The notes beneath the pieces were generated by a model. It ran no database searches. It saw only the letters and a program-made list of their open reading frames with translations, and was not told the DNA's origin. Shown here piece after piece: positions 22,801 to 34,736 of a DNA stretch of 64,000 nucleotides. The DNA lies in assembly GCA_010015655.1 (NCBI GenBank), contig ML976669.1:1005215-1069214 (forward strand), read 5' to 3'. The DNA comes from Bimuria novae-zelandiae CBS 107.79. Its lineage: Eukaryota; Ascomycota; Dothideomycetes; Pleosporales; Didymosphaeriaceae. How positions within the stretch are numbered: the stretch's first letter is position 1; every line of letters starts with the position of its first letter. The translations under genes and the position numbers were made by a program.

Positions 22801-22890
22801 TACAAGGCAGTAACCGATGTCCGACTTTTTCCCTGGACTAAAATGCACGCCGACTTGTCTGATGTGGGTGGACTTTGTCCTGGACTAAAA
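19850..22890 (+). repeat. Degenerate GGACTAAAA motif array, right part with ~100-bp higher-order period
   Basis: Same motif family as 4071-8278. Exact GGACTAAAA occurs at 20351, 20819, 20856, 21463, 21511, 22834 and 22882, with many variants (GGACCAAAA, GGTACTAAAA, GGTCTAAAA). One inverted unit lies near 19850. From about 21800 long (~60 bp) and short (~40 bp) units alternate: CATGTTGGTGG at 21816, 21918 and 22278; GCGGTCTAAA at 21953, 22053, 22311 and 22414. That gives spacings of 100-103 bp or a multiple. A TATA-like ATATATAAACCCC at about 20288 precedes a CT-rich leader and the first strong unit. No protein coding is convincing. Confidence 0.65.
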
Positions 22891-23039
22891 AGCCATCCAA
22901 TTCATACAATGGAACTCGTCCGCTGTGCGTCGCGGCGTGGTGGTGGTGCGCGTCATTACCAGTACACAAACATTTCCAGACAAATCGGTGTATGTATTAT
23001 ATAGCCTAGGGTAACTCAGCTTACCGCACACACACGGTC

Positions 23040-25919
23040 CTAAAACCCACGACGCCTGCCCTTCCCAATGACGGGCTTCTTAACAATGCCGTCGACCTGC
23101 GCCTTTTTCGCGCCGACGCCTGGTCTCTTAATAACAGGCCCAGCAGCTTCTTCTGCCAGCCTTTGCTCCTCTTGCGCTTTATCCTCCGCCATCTGTGCTT
23201 CTAGCTCGGCTTTGCGGTTGAACTCGATTTCTGTCACGCGCTTATCGCGCGCAGAGTAACCCTTCTCCTTGATGGAGTAGAACACAGCTCCTAAGTCGGC
23301 GAGCCAGTGCGGGTCCACGGATGTGACGCAAGACATGTACTCCTTGCTCGTGAGAATGAGTTCGTGGTACACGACGTAATCAGGAAGATATCCGAGGCCA
23401 TACAGCGCAGACGTAGGGTGAAGCTGAATAGTAACGCTTGTACGGAGGTTGACGTACTCGCCAATGCCCTTGACCTTTGCAGCTTGGTGGTAATACCCAG
23501 AGCAAATGCACTTGCGGATGACGTCCCAGTCAGTGCCGCACGAGACGAGGTTCATCTTCTGCATCTTCATGATATCGAGGAGCTGGTCCCTGATTTCCTG
23601 CGCCCTGCGCAGAGCTTTCGGGTGGAGGAAGTGGCGGATGCACCAACCATCTGAAAAGCCATTTACTTTCCATTGCGTGTAGACATGTAGCAGGGTGAGA
23701 TGGTCCGACTCGGGGACGAAGAACTTCTCGCGCGCAGCGTCGGACTCCTCCTGGCGTTCTTTTGGTCTATAAAAGACGCTGGGGACTGAGAGCATGGAGA
23801 CGATTGTCAGCATCTCCTCGCTGCATTCGTATTCGACGGCTGTGATGATGAGCTTCGCGAGAGAGGGATCCATAGGGAAGGATGTCATGGTGCGACCCAG
23901 AGGCGTAAGATCGCCGATATTGTCCAAGGCGCCGAGGGCCCAAAGATCGAAAAGAGACGTCGAGATCACGTCCTGCGGTGGTGGATCCATGAAGTCGAAG
24001 TCCAGCAGGTCTCTTACTCCAAGAGACTTCAGCAAAAGCACCGTATTGGCTAGGTTCGTACGCTGAATTTCCGGGATAGTTTGGATATAGAATTCATCAC
24101 GGAATGCTCTCTCAGTGTAGAGATGGAAGCATTTTCCTGGGCCAGTGCGTCCAGCTCTTCCCGCTCTTTGACCCGCGTTGGCCTGCGAAATGGGCGTGAT
24201 TTGCAAAGTATCCATACCCATCTTGGGGTTGTATACTTTGAGCTTGGAGAAGCCCGAGTCCACCACGTACATGATGCCGTCAACAGTCAAACTCGTTTCT
24301 GCGATGTTCGTCGCGACTATGACTTTGCGAACGCCTGGGGCTGCGCGATCGAAGATTTTGGCTTGCAGATCTGCAGGCATTTGACTGTAGATGGGTAGGA
24401 TGCTCAGCTTGGGCGGATCATTGAGGAGCTTGAGTCGCTCTGCAACAAGCTCACATGTTACCTCAATGTCTTCCTGACCTGTCATGAAGACTAGAATATC
24501 GCCAGGACCCTGAGACACGTGGATTGCCAGAACTTGTTTGACAGCACTGTCAACATAGTCTTCGCAGGGTGACCGTGAGTACTGTATGTCAACGGGAAAC
24601 GTGCGCCCGGGGATGATGAACTCTGGCGCTCCGCCATAGAAGCGCGAGAAGCGCTCCGAGTTCATGGTAGCGGAGGTAACGATGAGTTTGAGATCTCTTC
24701 TTCGAGCCAAGACCTTTTTGATGAGACCCATGAGCACATCGGTGTTAAGTGCTCGCTCGTGCGCTTCGTCCATGATGATACAAGAGTAGCGGTCGAGGTC
24801 TGTTTCGTTCAAAGATTCTCGTAGCAATACACCGTCGGTCATGTACTTGATCCTGGTCTCCTTGCTCGTGCAGTCTTCAAAACGGATAGCATATCCGACC
24901 AGACCACCCAGCTTGACCTCCATCTCTTCGCTTACACGTTTTGCAACACTCATAGCAGCGACACGACGGGGTTGTGTGCACCCAATCAAGCCATGCTCTG
25001 CGTAGCCGTCCTCGTAGAGGAATTGGGTGAGCTGGGTCGTCTTTCCGGACCCTGTCTGGCCAACCACGATAACGACCTGGTTGTCCCGAATGACGCGTAG
25101 TAAATCTTCGCGAACAGCAAATGCTGGGAGATACTCTCGTTGCTCGCGCAGCGTCTTGCTTTTACTGAAGGCTGATTGACCTTCCTGCTTCTGAAGGTGC
25201 TGGGCGAATTTGTTGCCACCTTTGTTTTCTCCTTCCTCTACTCCTGCTGCGGGAGCCGCACTGTCGGTGTCATCCTCCTTGACACCCATGATATTGCCCA
25301 AAGTCGTGCCCTTCATGTTAGTTGCCTCCTGCGCCTGCTTTTGTCTTTCTTTTTGTTGCCGTTTCTCCTTGACCACCCTACTTCCTCTGCGGCTAAAAAC
25401 TGCCATATCGCTTTGCGGGTCACGGACTGCAGGTACAGGCTCGATCTGCTTCGTGAAGACCTTCTTTCCGTCCAAAAACGGCGGCTTCAAATCGTGGACC
25501 AGTATGTGAACTCGTGTGGACTCGTTGTCATCGTCAAAATCCGTGTCAAATGTGCGTCTTTGAGCCACGCCTGACTGTAGCATGCGGTTCGTCTCCCAAG
25601 CATCGACATCTTTTTGCTTCTGCACCGCTCTCGCGCTTGCCCGGCTGTTCTGTTTCTTTTCCGTGAGCGCTGCTTCCCTCTGCGCGTCTAGCCACGTGCT
25701 CTCCGCTCCACCAAAGGGATTGTGCGTGTCGTCGCCAAATGTGTGCCCATTCTCCTCTCCACCGTACCAGTCGCGGTCCAGTGCCATTGAGTCGAAACCC
25801 TCCACCATGACCTCGGGCCCATCGAATGACTTTTGGTGCGGCGCATTGCCATTTTCGCGAAGTCTCGGCGTTTGCGACCGCGTGAGCTTGCGGCGCTTTG
25901 GGCTGTGTCCGCGATCCAT
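23040..25919 (-). CDS. PRP16: Pre-mRNA splicing DEAH-box ATPase Prp16
   Basis: RNA-dependent ATPase that remodels the spliceosome before the second splicing step, in the nucleus. Single exon, 959 aa from the ATG at 25919. The N-terminal 310 residues are charged and poorly conserved. Then come Walker [19 protein letters not shown], the DEAH box ([16 protein letters not shown]), the SAT motif ([10 protein letters not shown]), the motif IV-V region, and [19 protein letters not shown]. Helicase-associated HA2 and OB-fold domains follow, ending in [13 protein letters not shown]. Domain order and length fit the DHX38/Prp16 family. A longer frame upstream to 26138 has no supporting conservation, so the ATG at 25919 is preferred. 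Confidence 0.95.
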   Translation of the reverse strand: MDRGHSPKRRKLTRSQTPRLRENGNAPHQKSFDGPEVMVEGFDSMALDRDWYGGEENGHTFGDDTHNPFGGAESTWLDAQREAALTEKKQNSRASARAVQKQKDVDAWETNRMLQSGVAQRRTFDTDFDDDNESTRVHILVHDLKPPFLDGKKVFTKQIEPVPAVRDPQSDMAVFSRRGSRVVKEKRQQKERQKQAQEATNMKGTTLGNIMGVKEDDTDSAAPAAGVEEGENKGGNKFAQHLQKQEGQSAFSKSKTLREQREYLPAFAVREDLLRVIRDNQVVIVVGQTGSGKTTQLTQFLYEDGYAEHGLIGCTQPRRVAAMSVAKRVSEEMEVKLGGLVGYAIRFEDCTSKETRIKYMTDGVLLRESLNETDLDRYSCIIMDEAHERALNTDVLMGLIKKVLARRRDLKLIVTSATMNSERFSRFYGGAPEFIIPGRTFPVDIQYSRSPCEDYVDSAVKQVLAIHVSQGPGDILVFMTGQEDIEVTCELVAERLKLLNDPPKLSILPIYSQMPADLQAKIFDRAAPGVRKVIVATNIAETSLTVDGIMYVVDSGFSKLKVYNPKMGMDTLQITPISQANAGQRAGRAGRTGPGKCFHLYTERAFRDEFYIQTIPEIQRTNLANTVLLLKSLGVRDLLDFDFMDPPPQDVISTSLFDLWALGALDNIGDLTPLGRTMTSFPMDPSLAKLIITAVEYECSEEMLTIVSMLSVPSVFYRPKERQEESDAAREKFFVPESDHLTLLHVYTQWKVNGFSDGWCIRHFLHPKALRRAQEIRDQLLDIMKMQKMNLVSCGTDWDVIRKCICSGYYHQAAKVKGIGEYVNLRTSVTIQLHPTSALYGLGYLPDYVVYHELILTSKEYMSCVTSVDPHWLADLGAVFYSIKEKGYSARDKRVTEIEFNRKAELEAQMAEDKAQEEQRLAEEAAGPVIKRPGVGAKKAQVDGIVKKPVIGKGRRRGF

Positions 25920-26173
25920 GGCGAAAGTCAGGTTTTTGCAAGTGATCGGGCGTTGTAACGTATAGCTTGGGTCAGCTTGAAGCTCTCGGATGCGTCTTGT
26001 GGGTGGCGGCGGGAACGAGCTGTATACGTCCTGGCTGCCACATGCATGTTGAGATTTCGGGGAAGCTGCGGAGTTGCGCCACACGCCCCGCCACAGCCCC
26101 GCCACGCCAGCCAAAAAGTTCGAGTGAAATTTCCCCACGCCCGCTCACACATGCGCATCTTGCGACTTCCGCC
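25920..26173. promoter_or_regulatory. Divergent promoter between PRP16 and PWP1
   Basis: 254 bp separate the two start codons, so the genes probably share a bidirectional promoter. No clear TATA box was seen. Confidence 0.6.
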
Positions 26174-27899
26174 ATGTCTATGATCACAGCGACAACATGG
26201 GTGCCGCGGGGCTTTGCGGCGCCTTTCCCTACCAAATATGTCTTCGACGATGACGAGTACGACCGCATATCGAAGCTCGCGAAGCTCCAGCTCGACGATG
26301 CGAAAGAGGATCTCGAAGAGGCACAAGAGGAAAAGAGGCGGAAAGAGACCAACGGGGCCGATGACACGCATCATGCCGATGAAGCCGACAAACTCCACGA
26401 TACTGAGTATGACGCTTGTGGTTCATGATTCTACCTGTGCAAGGCTAATTGTTCCTAGGGACGTAGACGATGACCTCAAAGAATACGATCTCGAGCACTA
26501 CGACGACGATGACGCTGGCGATGGCGACACCATGGCCATGTTTGGAAACACAAAGAACCTACTGTTTCATGAGAACGAGGAAGACGACCCCTACATCACC
26601 ATGGAAGGTCGCGCAGAAGAGGAGGACGAAGACCGGGAAGAGCTCCAGATCTTGGCTACAGACAACCTAGTCCTGGCCGGACGGATAGAAGACGAGGTTG
26701 CGCATCTGGAGGTCTACGTATACGAGGACGAAGCGGACAACATCTACGTGCACCACGATATCATGCTGCCTGCTATTCCCTTAGCTGTCGAGTGGCTAGA
26801 TCTTCCTGTTGGAAAGGCAGGCGCAGGGAGCGACGCAAAGGGTAACTTCGTCGCAGTAGGCACAATGGACCCGGATATCGAGCTGTGGAATCTCGACATG
26901 GTCGACAGCATGTACCCAGACGCAATCTTAGGGCAAGGTTCAGAGGACACCGGGAACGCAGACAAGCCGAAAAAGAAGAAGAAAAAGAAGTCGAAGAAGG
27001 CCAACGACAACTTCCACGTCGATGCTGTTCTCTCACTCGCGGCGAACCGTCACCACAGGAATTTGCTAGCATCATCGTCTGCGGATAAGACGATCAAGCT
27101 GTGGGATCTGAACACAACCAAGTGCGCCAAATCATACACATACCACACCGACAAGGTCTGCTCGGTAGCATGGAATCCTGTAGAGTCTACTGTCCTGCTC
27201 AGCGGCAGCTACGATCGCACAATCGTCGCGGCAGACATGCGCGCACCCGATGCGAAGGCACCGCGATGGGGTGTAGAAAGCGATGTTGAGCAAGTTCGGT
27301 GGAACCCGCACGATTCGAACTACTTCTATGTACGTACACTCTCACCTAAAATTTGGTGGGATGCAGAAGATGCTAACGAGGAGCAGGTCTCTACTGAGAA
27401 CGGCATGATCCACTACCACGACGCCCGCAACGCACCCTCCGATCCCTCTCAAACCAAGCCCGTCTGGCTCCTCCAGGCGCACGACGAATCCATCTCCTCC
27501 TTCGACATCAACCCCGTCATCCCCGGCTTCCTCGCGACCGGCTCCACAGACAAGCAGGTCAAGCTCTGGAACATTCAAGACTCGGGTCCCTCCATGGTCG
27601 TCAGCCGCGACCTAGGCGTCGGAAAGGTCTTTTCCACGACCTTCGCGCCCGACCAGGAGGTCGGCTTCCGCCTCGCCGTCGCCGGCAGCAAAGGCGCTGT
27701 GCAGATCTGGGACACGAGCACCAACCCCGCCGTGCGCGCCGCGTTCGAGAACAAGGTTCCCGAGATGCGCGGTGAAAAGGGCGAGAAGGTGGTGGGGTTG
27801 GATGAGCCTGAGACGGACTCTGATACCGAGGAGGGCGAGAGCGATGACGAGGGTGAAACGGGCGGTGCGGAGAAGGGCTGGGAGTCGATGGAGGAGTAG
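26174..27899 (+). CDS. PWP1: WD40 ribosome-biogenesis protein Pwp1
   Basis: WD-repeat protein of the nucleolus needed for rRNA processing and large-subunit assembly. Exons 26174-26406, 26459-27329 and 27387-27899 join in frame (introns 52 and 57 bp, CTAAT/CTAAC branch sites), giving 538 aa. Start MSMITATTWVPRGFAAPFP is typical of Pwp1. An acidic region follows, then WD repeats recognisable as ADKTIKLWDLN, SGSYDRTIVAADMR, STDKQVKLWNIQ and GAVQIWDTS. A Lys-rich nuclear signal lies between the first and second repeats, and the tail is acidic (ETDSDTEEGESDDEGE). Confidence 0.94.
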
Positions 27900-28538
27900 A
27901 TGCCCCAGATGGGCGTACGAGAAACGCGCAAAAGTCGTAGCGATACCCAATTGGAAAACGTTTCAAGTTCGTCAATCTTGCACTACCTGCCGGGTTCGTG
28001 AGTGCCGAAGATCCTTGCTGTGGTGTTCCGACGAATTGCTATGTTCCTTGCAGCTTCTTCGGGCCAAAGCGTGATGTTGTGCTCTATTTCGCGTCGCTCG
28101 CAGCCTTGCACAACATCTCCCATACACCTCTGCAACAGCCTCGCCACCGGCCCCGAATACTGCTCCGTCCAAATTTCTTGATTGTCTGCCTCGGTTCCCG
28201 AGCGAGCACGATGATGCCTCTCAACCCAAAGTGTTTCAGACAGCATCCTCACGGGGTGGGTCGGATCTATCAAAATAGCTGTGAGGCTGCGACGCTTATA
28301 CTCTATCGCCGTAAAGCTAAACAATTAGGCATATTCGGCCTCGGCTTTGCCACCAAGACTCTAGATACCATCGGGTTTTTTTTCTTCCTTCAAAACTAGC
28401 AAGATAAAGTATGAGACTGGAACGAACGTAGGTCGGTAGGATATGAGGTACACGTTGGGGTAAGGCTCCACTCTTGATCATGAAAATCAACAAACATTTT
28501 CAGCCAAGCTACCACATCGGGTACGACTATACTGCGAC
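27900..28538. other. Intergenic after PWP1
   Basis: About 640 bp with no supported gene. Short open frames on both strands lack domains. Confidence 0.4.
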
Positions 28539-30203
28539 ACCAGGTGGCGAGCTAATTCGTGATCGGTGTACGTAAGCAGTACTAGCCATCAACAACAGCC
28601 CCTCCATCTACAATAAAACTTCACCCTTACACCAATCACCCAAATCTCGTCCAATTCCTACGATAAGCAGCTCAATCGACGCGCCGCGAACGCCCGAACG
28701 CTCTAAACCTAATATCTAATATACTACGCCTACGAAATTAGCCTACCTACACTGTTATAGCCACTAGGCGAATAGCGAGACAATTAACGACGTTAACAAG
28801 CTATTTTAAACCTCTAAGGCTATAGGTAGACGTTAGAGGCATTAATAACGCGAGCTAGGTATAGAGATCGCGTAAAGGCGTACGCGCAAGCCTTTAGCTA
28901 AGCTTAATAGTAATAAGTTTAAGAGAGCTTTTTAAACGCCTATATAAGTTTTTAAACACATAGTAGAGCCTAAAGAGAATCCCTATAGTTAACGCCTACT
29001 TACCTATTAAGCTAAAAAGTATAGCGTTAAGCTCTCTAAGCGTTAGTTATAATATAACTTTAGTTAATAACTTAACGCTTATATATACATAGCGCCTTAT
29101 AGTAATCCTTTAACAGACGCCAACAAAGCTACGCGCGTATAGTATAGCCAGTAAAATAAAAATCTACCTATTATAGGTTACTAAAATTAAGTTTTCTTCA
29201 CTAACAAGGCTTATTTTAACCTATATAAGCGCCTCTAAAAGCCTCGTTAGCTGCGTCGACGCAGGCAGCAAAAACGATACAGAAAAGTCACTAATATGCA
29301 GCCTCGGAGCGCTCCTAGGGGTTAGGTTTTACACATATACGCCTGCGTTAACTAGGACTTTAAATTAGAGCTCTACTTTTACAACGACGATAAAGAGATG
29401 CCTACAGTTATTAAGCTTCCGCTAAAACCTTGCAAAAGGATATATAAGTCCTCTTAGCAGTACAAAAAGCGCGTACAAGAATGGGAGGCTCATAAGCCTC
29501 CCAAAGTCGACGTAGATCCTTAGGGGAACTATATAACGTAAGCCTACTATATAGAGTATATACTGCCTACGTATATTAAGATCCTTAACGACGCGCGCAC
29601 TTGTAATCCTTATAAATATCTTATTCTATAAGAAGATAATAACCTATTATATAGTATAAGATTAAAACATAACGTTGCGCGTATATTTAAGATATCTTAA
29701 GGAGTGTGGCTCCTTATACACCTAGGGAGGTTACTAGATCTTAATCCTACAGAAGGATGCTGGCTCATCCTTAAAGAAAAGGCTAAAAGGCGTCTCCACA
29801 AGCCATGTAAAGGTGAGACGCCTTGGGATGGGACTACAAAACACCTTAAGGATATACTACGGCAAATATAGGATGAGATCTCTATTAATAAGATCAGGGA
29901 GCTTATTAAGGAGATGCCAGATCGCTGCTAAAGGCTTATAGAAACTAGCGGCGAGAAGATACGCTCACAACGCTGGTGAATATACTGTACATATCCTACA
30001 TACTGTAGAGATTCTAAGATCTCAACACCAAATCTGAGCTCTACGCGTTAGATTTAAGCTTTAAAATTAAGTTTAGCCTTAAAATCAAGTTAATATGCGT
30101 TAAGAACCTCAGAATTTCGACTTTGTATAGTGATTACTATAGGAGAACAAAATTTGGCGGTTGTGCTTACATAAACCGATCACGAATTAGCTCGCCACCT
30201 GGT
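28539..30203 (+). mobile_element. Tc1-like DNA transposon, RIP-mutated
   Basis: Inverted terminal repeats: ACCAGGTGGCGAGCTAATTC at 28539-28558 continuing to 28567, with its inverse at 30175-30203. Similarity extends inward to about 40 bp. Element length is about 1.67 kb. The outer flanks remain partly similar (TA at 28530-28531 region and 30213-30214), so exact ends and target duplication are not certain. The interior is AT-rich with many stops. Confidence 0.85.
28690..29980 (+). pseudogene. Tc1-type transposase (RIP-mutated)
   Basis: Near the 3' end the plus strand reads LLDLNPTEGCWLILKEKAKR, the last catalytic segment (D-L-N-P-x-E) of Tc1/mariner DDE_3 transposases. It is followed by KEMPDRC and RLIETSGEKIRSQRW, the usual C-terminus. 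Upstream sequence is too damaged to trace in full. Stops sit at Gln/Trp positions. Confidence 0.75.
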
Positions 30204-30411
30204 GGCGAGGTTAGATGATGAGTAATACAAATCCAAGATTTTCTTGTCTATTTCCTAAGCTTGGTTCTTAACTCTCATGTGTGTTCGGATCCGCAGAGAC
30301 CCCGCAACACTAGCGTAACCGGCCTATCCTCAGAATACCCTTAAAAATGAAGAAAAAAAAACATAAACTTCCTGGGCTTACTGGCATATCTTGAGGCACA
30401 CTGATGACATC

Positions 30412-31842
30412 ATGGCGACCGAAGAGCCGACTGTGCTCATCATCGGCGCCGGTACCTTCGGCGCCTCAGCCGCTTACCACCTCAGCAAACAGTACAAGGA
30501 TGCCTCACGCATAACGCTCCTCGACCGCTGGGACACAACCTCCCCGCTGGAATCCAAGCACGCCGCGGCCATCGACACCAACCGTATCATCCGCACAGAC
30601 TACGCCTCTCATCTGTACTGCAACCTCGCTAATGAAGCTTTGCACTTCTGGTTCTGGAACATGGCGGTGCAAGGCCACTTCCGCAAGACGGGATGGGTTG
30701 TTCTAGACAAACCCGAAGGGGGGTTTGGTGACGCGGTTAGGAAGACGTTCGTGGAGAGAGGGGGGATTATACGAGGGATGTTAAGGTGGAAGAGTTGGAG
30801 AAGTGGGATGTTATGAAAGGCGTGAGAGCGGAGAAGTTTAATGGGGCATATTTTAATCCCGAAGCCGGATGGTGCGATGCCGAGAAGGCGACGCGGAGTT
30901 TCACGAAAGTCGCGCTGGACCTAGGCGTACAGCGTGTAACAGGCGTAGTAGAAGAGCTCCTTCTCAAGCGCGGTGGGACAGGGGTTGACGGCGTGAGGTT
31001 GAGCGATAGGAGGGTGCTGAGCGCGGAGAAAATTGTGCTTGCGACGGGGGCGTGGACGAGTGCGCTTATGGCGCCGGTGGAGGATATGCTGGGGCTGCGC
31101 GAGGACGAACGTGTGGAGCGCCAGATCACAGCCGTCGGGCGCGTTTCCGCGTACTACGCTTTGGATGAGCGGGAAACGCAGGCGATGATTGATGGGGGGC
31201 AGCCTGTGATTGTGGTGGGTGGGGAGGTCGATATTATTCGGCCGAGCCAGCTGAACAGGACCTTGAAGGTTAACGATCTTAGCACGGAGGTTGTGAATAC
31301 GGTGACTACGCCTTCTGGGCACTGTGTTACGGCGCCGTCGAGGAGGAATCAGAATGATGTCCCGGAGAGGTTGAAGCGCGAGAGTGAAAAGGTTATAAGT
31401 GCCGCGATGCCAGACTGGACGAAAAGCAGGACACCGAGCCGATGGCGCATATGCTACGATGCTGTGACGCCTTCGGAAGATTTTCTCATGTGTCAGTATC
31501 CACATCCGCAGCTTGCGAATCTGTATCTCGCGGTTGGCGGGAGCTTTCATTCGTATAAGTAAGCCTCCCAAACAACCTACTAACCTACTATATTACAATA
31601 CTTTATTAAAATTTCGGAGGCTGACAGTGCTATATAGGTTCCTCCCCGTAGCGGGCGCATACATGTGCAATGTGCTGAACGGGAAGAGTAACGGCGAGGA
31701 GAAAGACGAGGCGTGGGGATGGAAGAGCGGAGAGTGGCTGGAGAAGTGCAAGGGGAAGGGGAAGGAGTTTGGGAATAGTAAGAGGAAGCGGGGGAGGAGG
31801 GAGTTCGGTAAGTTTGAAGAGGGGGCGAGTGCGAAGCTTTGA
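30412..31842 (+). pseudogene. FAD-dependent amine oxidase (sarcosine/fructosyl-amino-acid oxidase type), frameshifted
   Basis: Family members oxidise secondary amines such as glycated amino acids, sarcosine or saccharopine in peroxisomes. The N-terminus (MATEEPTVLIIGAGTFGASA) has the FAD-binding GxGxxG. The first frame runs to about 30760 and the second resumes as DYTRDVKVEELEKWDV: a one-base frameshift falls in a run of six G at about 30761-30767. The rest continues through LATGAWTSALM to GGSFHSYK. A 79-bp intron (31559-31637) follows, then FLPVAGAYMCNVLNG and the terminus GASAKL. AKL is a peroxisomal PTS1-type signal. The single lesion in a homopolymer could be a pseudogene mutation or a sequencing error. 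Confidence 0.8.
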
Positions 31843-34736
31843 GGGACGGTGGGGGAAGATTTTTGAAAGTGTCGCGGGTTGAGATTACGGCATGTATTTC
31901 TTTGTTGCATTTGATAGGAGCGGTGGAGGGTGTCGCTGTGGTAAATAGAGCGCGGGCGACGATGTAGGAGATAGATGAGCGTACTAGAAAGTTGGTCTGT
32001 CGTAGCAGTACATACCTATGGTACCCAGTTCGAGATGCTCGTCTATCTGTGATTCTTGTCCTACGGTCATGGCTCGGTCACCCACAACCCGCTGTTGCAT
32101 CACCGTCATGCACATCATCATTCCATACACATTTGCAACCCCAAATGCCGACCCCATCTTTAGCCTCGGTGCCGGGGCAAAACCTGTCTGTGAGCGGCCG
32201 TGGTTCAGTTAGGACGACCCATTGGGCTTCCAACTTTTTAAATTCGTTCAAATGTTGCGTTTCTGCCATGACATCTGCAGTCAACTAGTATTTTTGTACA
32301 GCGATATGCCGTGGCTTGGGAGAACAGAACTCAAGATTCATTAATGATGCCTCACAACGTCACCGAACAACCAAGGTGTTTCATACATAGAATGACAGAG
32401 CGTCCCCGGTGTGGGGCCGAACGGTCAAAATAGCATCATGAGGCTGCGGCAGGTACGTGGCGCACGGTGCTGGTGGGTGTCATGGCGGATTACGTGGACG
32501 GCTGTGGTGCGCATGTCATGGTGACACCAAGTAACCTATCCAACACGGTTGGGATTTGGGAGGGTTGGGGCATGACTTGTAATTTTGATGGTTTTTCTTG
32601 GGATTCTGCTTGTGTAGGGAGCGGGAGAAGAATTTTAGGGATGGGTAAACTTTACAGTATGAATTAGGGTCTAGTGTGCATGTGGAGAGTACTAGGATGG
32701 GCAGCAACGAAGAGGACTTGTGGATGTACTCGGTTTGCAATGCTCGTCAGGAACGTAAAATCCGTTGACGACTCGTGGTGGAGGATGATGATGAACGGTG
32801 CATGGTCGCTTTGGGACTGTTGCTGCCAGCTGTCTGTCAAGTGTCATTTCGCGTAGAAGCTGCACTGCATTCCATGCCACGAAGTCTGCCACGTCTACGT
32901 CGTCACGCACACTGAACACATCACCAGCAAAAAAAAAAAATGACAGTCTCACATCATCGCAATCTGCCACCCCAGCCAACCATATCCTACACCTCGGCAC
33001 AACCTGCACCTCCAAAAGTCTGGTTGCGATAGCGTTCTAGCGCGGTCTTCGACCGCGACCGTTCGTGGAAGAGCGGGACGAAAGCACGCTGGTGCAGATA
33101 GCGCACCCATCCGATTTTCAGGTCGCAGTCCACTGCGCAGGCTACGTTCCCGCGCTCGCAGTCCATTTCTGCACGGCGGCTGCGATTTCCACGCGCTGGT
33201 GAGCCGCGGCCGTGGTGATCGTCCCGACTCGCGTCCCAACGTTTCCTGCTGTTTCGAAACGACGGGCACGGCGAGGCAAGCGAGCAAACACACTTGGAAG
33301 CGCCGCCGCGTCGGTGAGTCGAGCGAACGGGAGAGTGAACAGACTGTTTGCCTTTTGCTTCTGACGATGGGCGTTGTGTGTAGTGTGAGCGGCGCGGTCG
33401 AGTGAGAGCCGGCCATTTGGCGCCCACGAACTGGATGCTCATGGCTATGCACGCCTACGCCACGCCACTGCCCTGATCCATCCTCCTCTCGCGATCGCCC
33501 GGGCTTACTGTATCCAGATGCGGGCTCCTTGCGTACGCGTACCGGAGAATAAAAATCTTACTCACTGTGGCTCTCAACGCCAGACACAGTGCTGCTGCCC
33601 GATTTTGATGAAGGACGGCGGGCGAGCACACCTTGAAAGAAAGTTCAAAAGCCATGCTGTTTAAACTGAGGGAGAGGACGGCTGAGTTGGGGCGCTTGAA
33701 ACAGCCATCATCTCAGTGTGCCATGCACGATGGCGAGAGCAGGCACACAGGCGAGGCGTCCCCTGTACTCCTCTGACACGCTGGCGCCCACGCCTGTCGG
33801 GGAGCGAAATGTCAATTGGTGAATGGCGTAAACGAACGGCGGACTAAGCTCCCTCTGGGCGTTTCCAACGATGGCGTGGAGGTGACCGGGGAGCTGTTCG
33901 CTCAAGCCGCTTCCTTCCTTGCGCCGTCCGCGACCCGTCCTGCTAATCTTGCCGGCTGACTTAGCCTACCACGACAGCGGAGGGGAAATGGGCCCTGCGC
34001 CTATTCTAGGTGCTGGTGCTGGTTTTTCAACAACACAGTCCCCCTGCACGGGTTCCTCCTTCTCTAGAGTTCTACCCCCTCGTCCTCCCTTCCCTTCCCC
34101 TTGCTTGCGTCTATTTGCAGCCTTCCTCTCCCTATCGCGACCCGGTGTACGCTCCTTTTGACGCTGGACCTCACGCTCTTTGACAGACCTTTTGCTTCCA
34201 ACGCCCGCGCCTCAGGCCTACATATCATTCACCTTTCACGTGCTGCTAGCCAGCACCCAGAGGACTGTTACTAAAAATCCCAAAACCAAAACCAGAAGAT
34301 ATCAACTTCCGTTTTCTGACTACCCGCACGACCTTCGGACTGTCAGGCAAGCTCTGCGCCACTACCGCCGCGACCTGCAACTGCCCGTACCACGAGTCTC
34401 AATCACCGGGTTGCACAACAGCGTACACCAGCACCATCCAAGGTAGCAGGCAATTGTGACCAGCTTTCCTCACACTTCTCACACAACACTGCAACATCCG
34501 CCAGTGCGACTTTGTCAGGTGTCCTGCTGCATCACGCCAACGCGTTCCTCCTTCCTGTCACGGTCCAGGCGTTGCGCCAATTTATCCGCGACTACCTCCC
34601 CGCACAGAGCCTTATCGGAGAAGCGACCCCATTTCTGACTTGCCGCAAAAGGATCCCCGGCCCTTATACCGAGCCTACCTGGCCTCTCTACCATTGATTG
34701 ATTAAAAGTAAATCTCACCCGGATTAATTCCCCACC
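31843..34736. other. Intergenic and long upstream region of the 34737 gene
   Basis: About 2.9 kb with no gene I can support. It contains a 12-A run near 32930, a GC-rich stretch at about 33030-33500, and pyrimidine-rich promoter-like sequence at 34040-34160. A long 5' leader for the downstream gene is likely. Confidence 0.4.

Noticed and set aside
4071..22890. CRISPR-like or box C/D snoRNA array for the GGACTAAAA repeats
   Set aside because: Repeats are degenerate, spacers vary from about 20 to 80 bases, the genome is fungal, and there is no consistent C box/D box pairing.
25920..26138. N-terminal extension of PRP16
   Set aside because: Extension is not family-like and would occupy the short divergent promoter; the ATG at 25919 gives the usual start.
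32949..33452. Minus-strand open frame of 167 codons
   Set aside because: GC-rich region with overlapping open frames on both strands, no domain, Ser/Arg-rich composition typical of chance frames.
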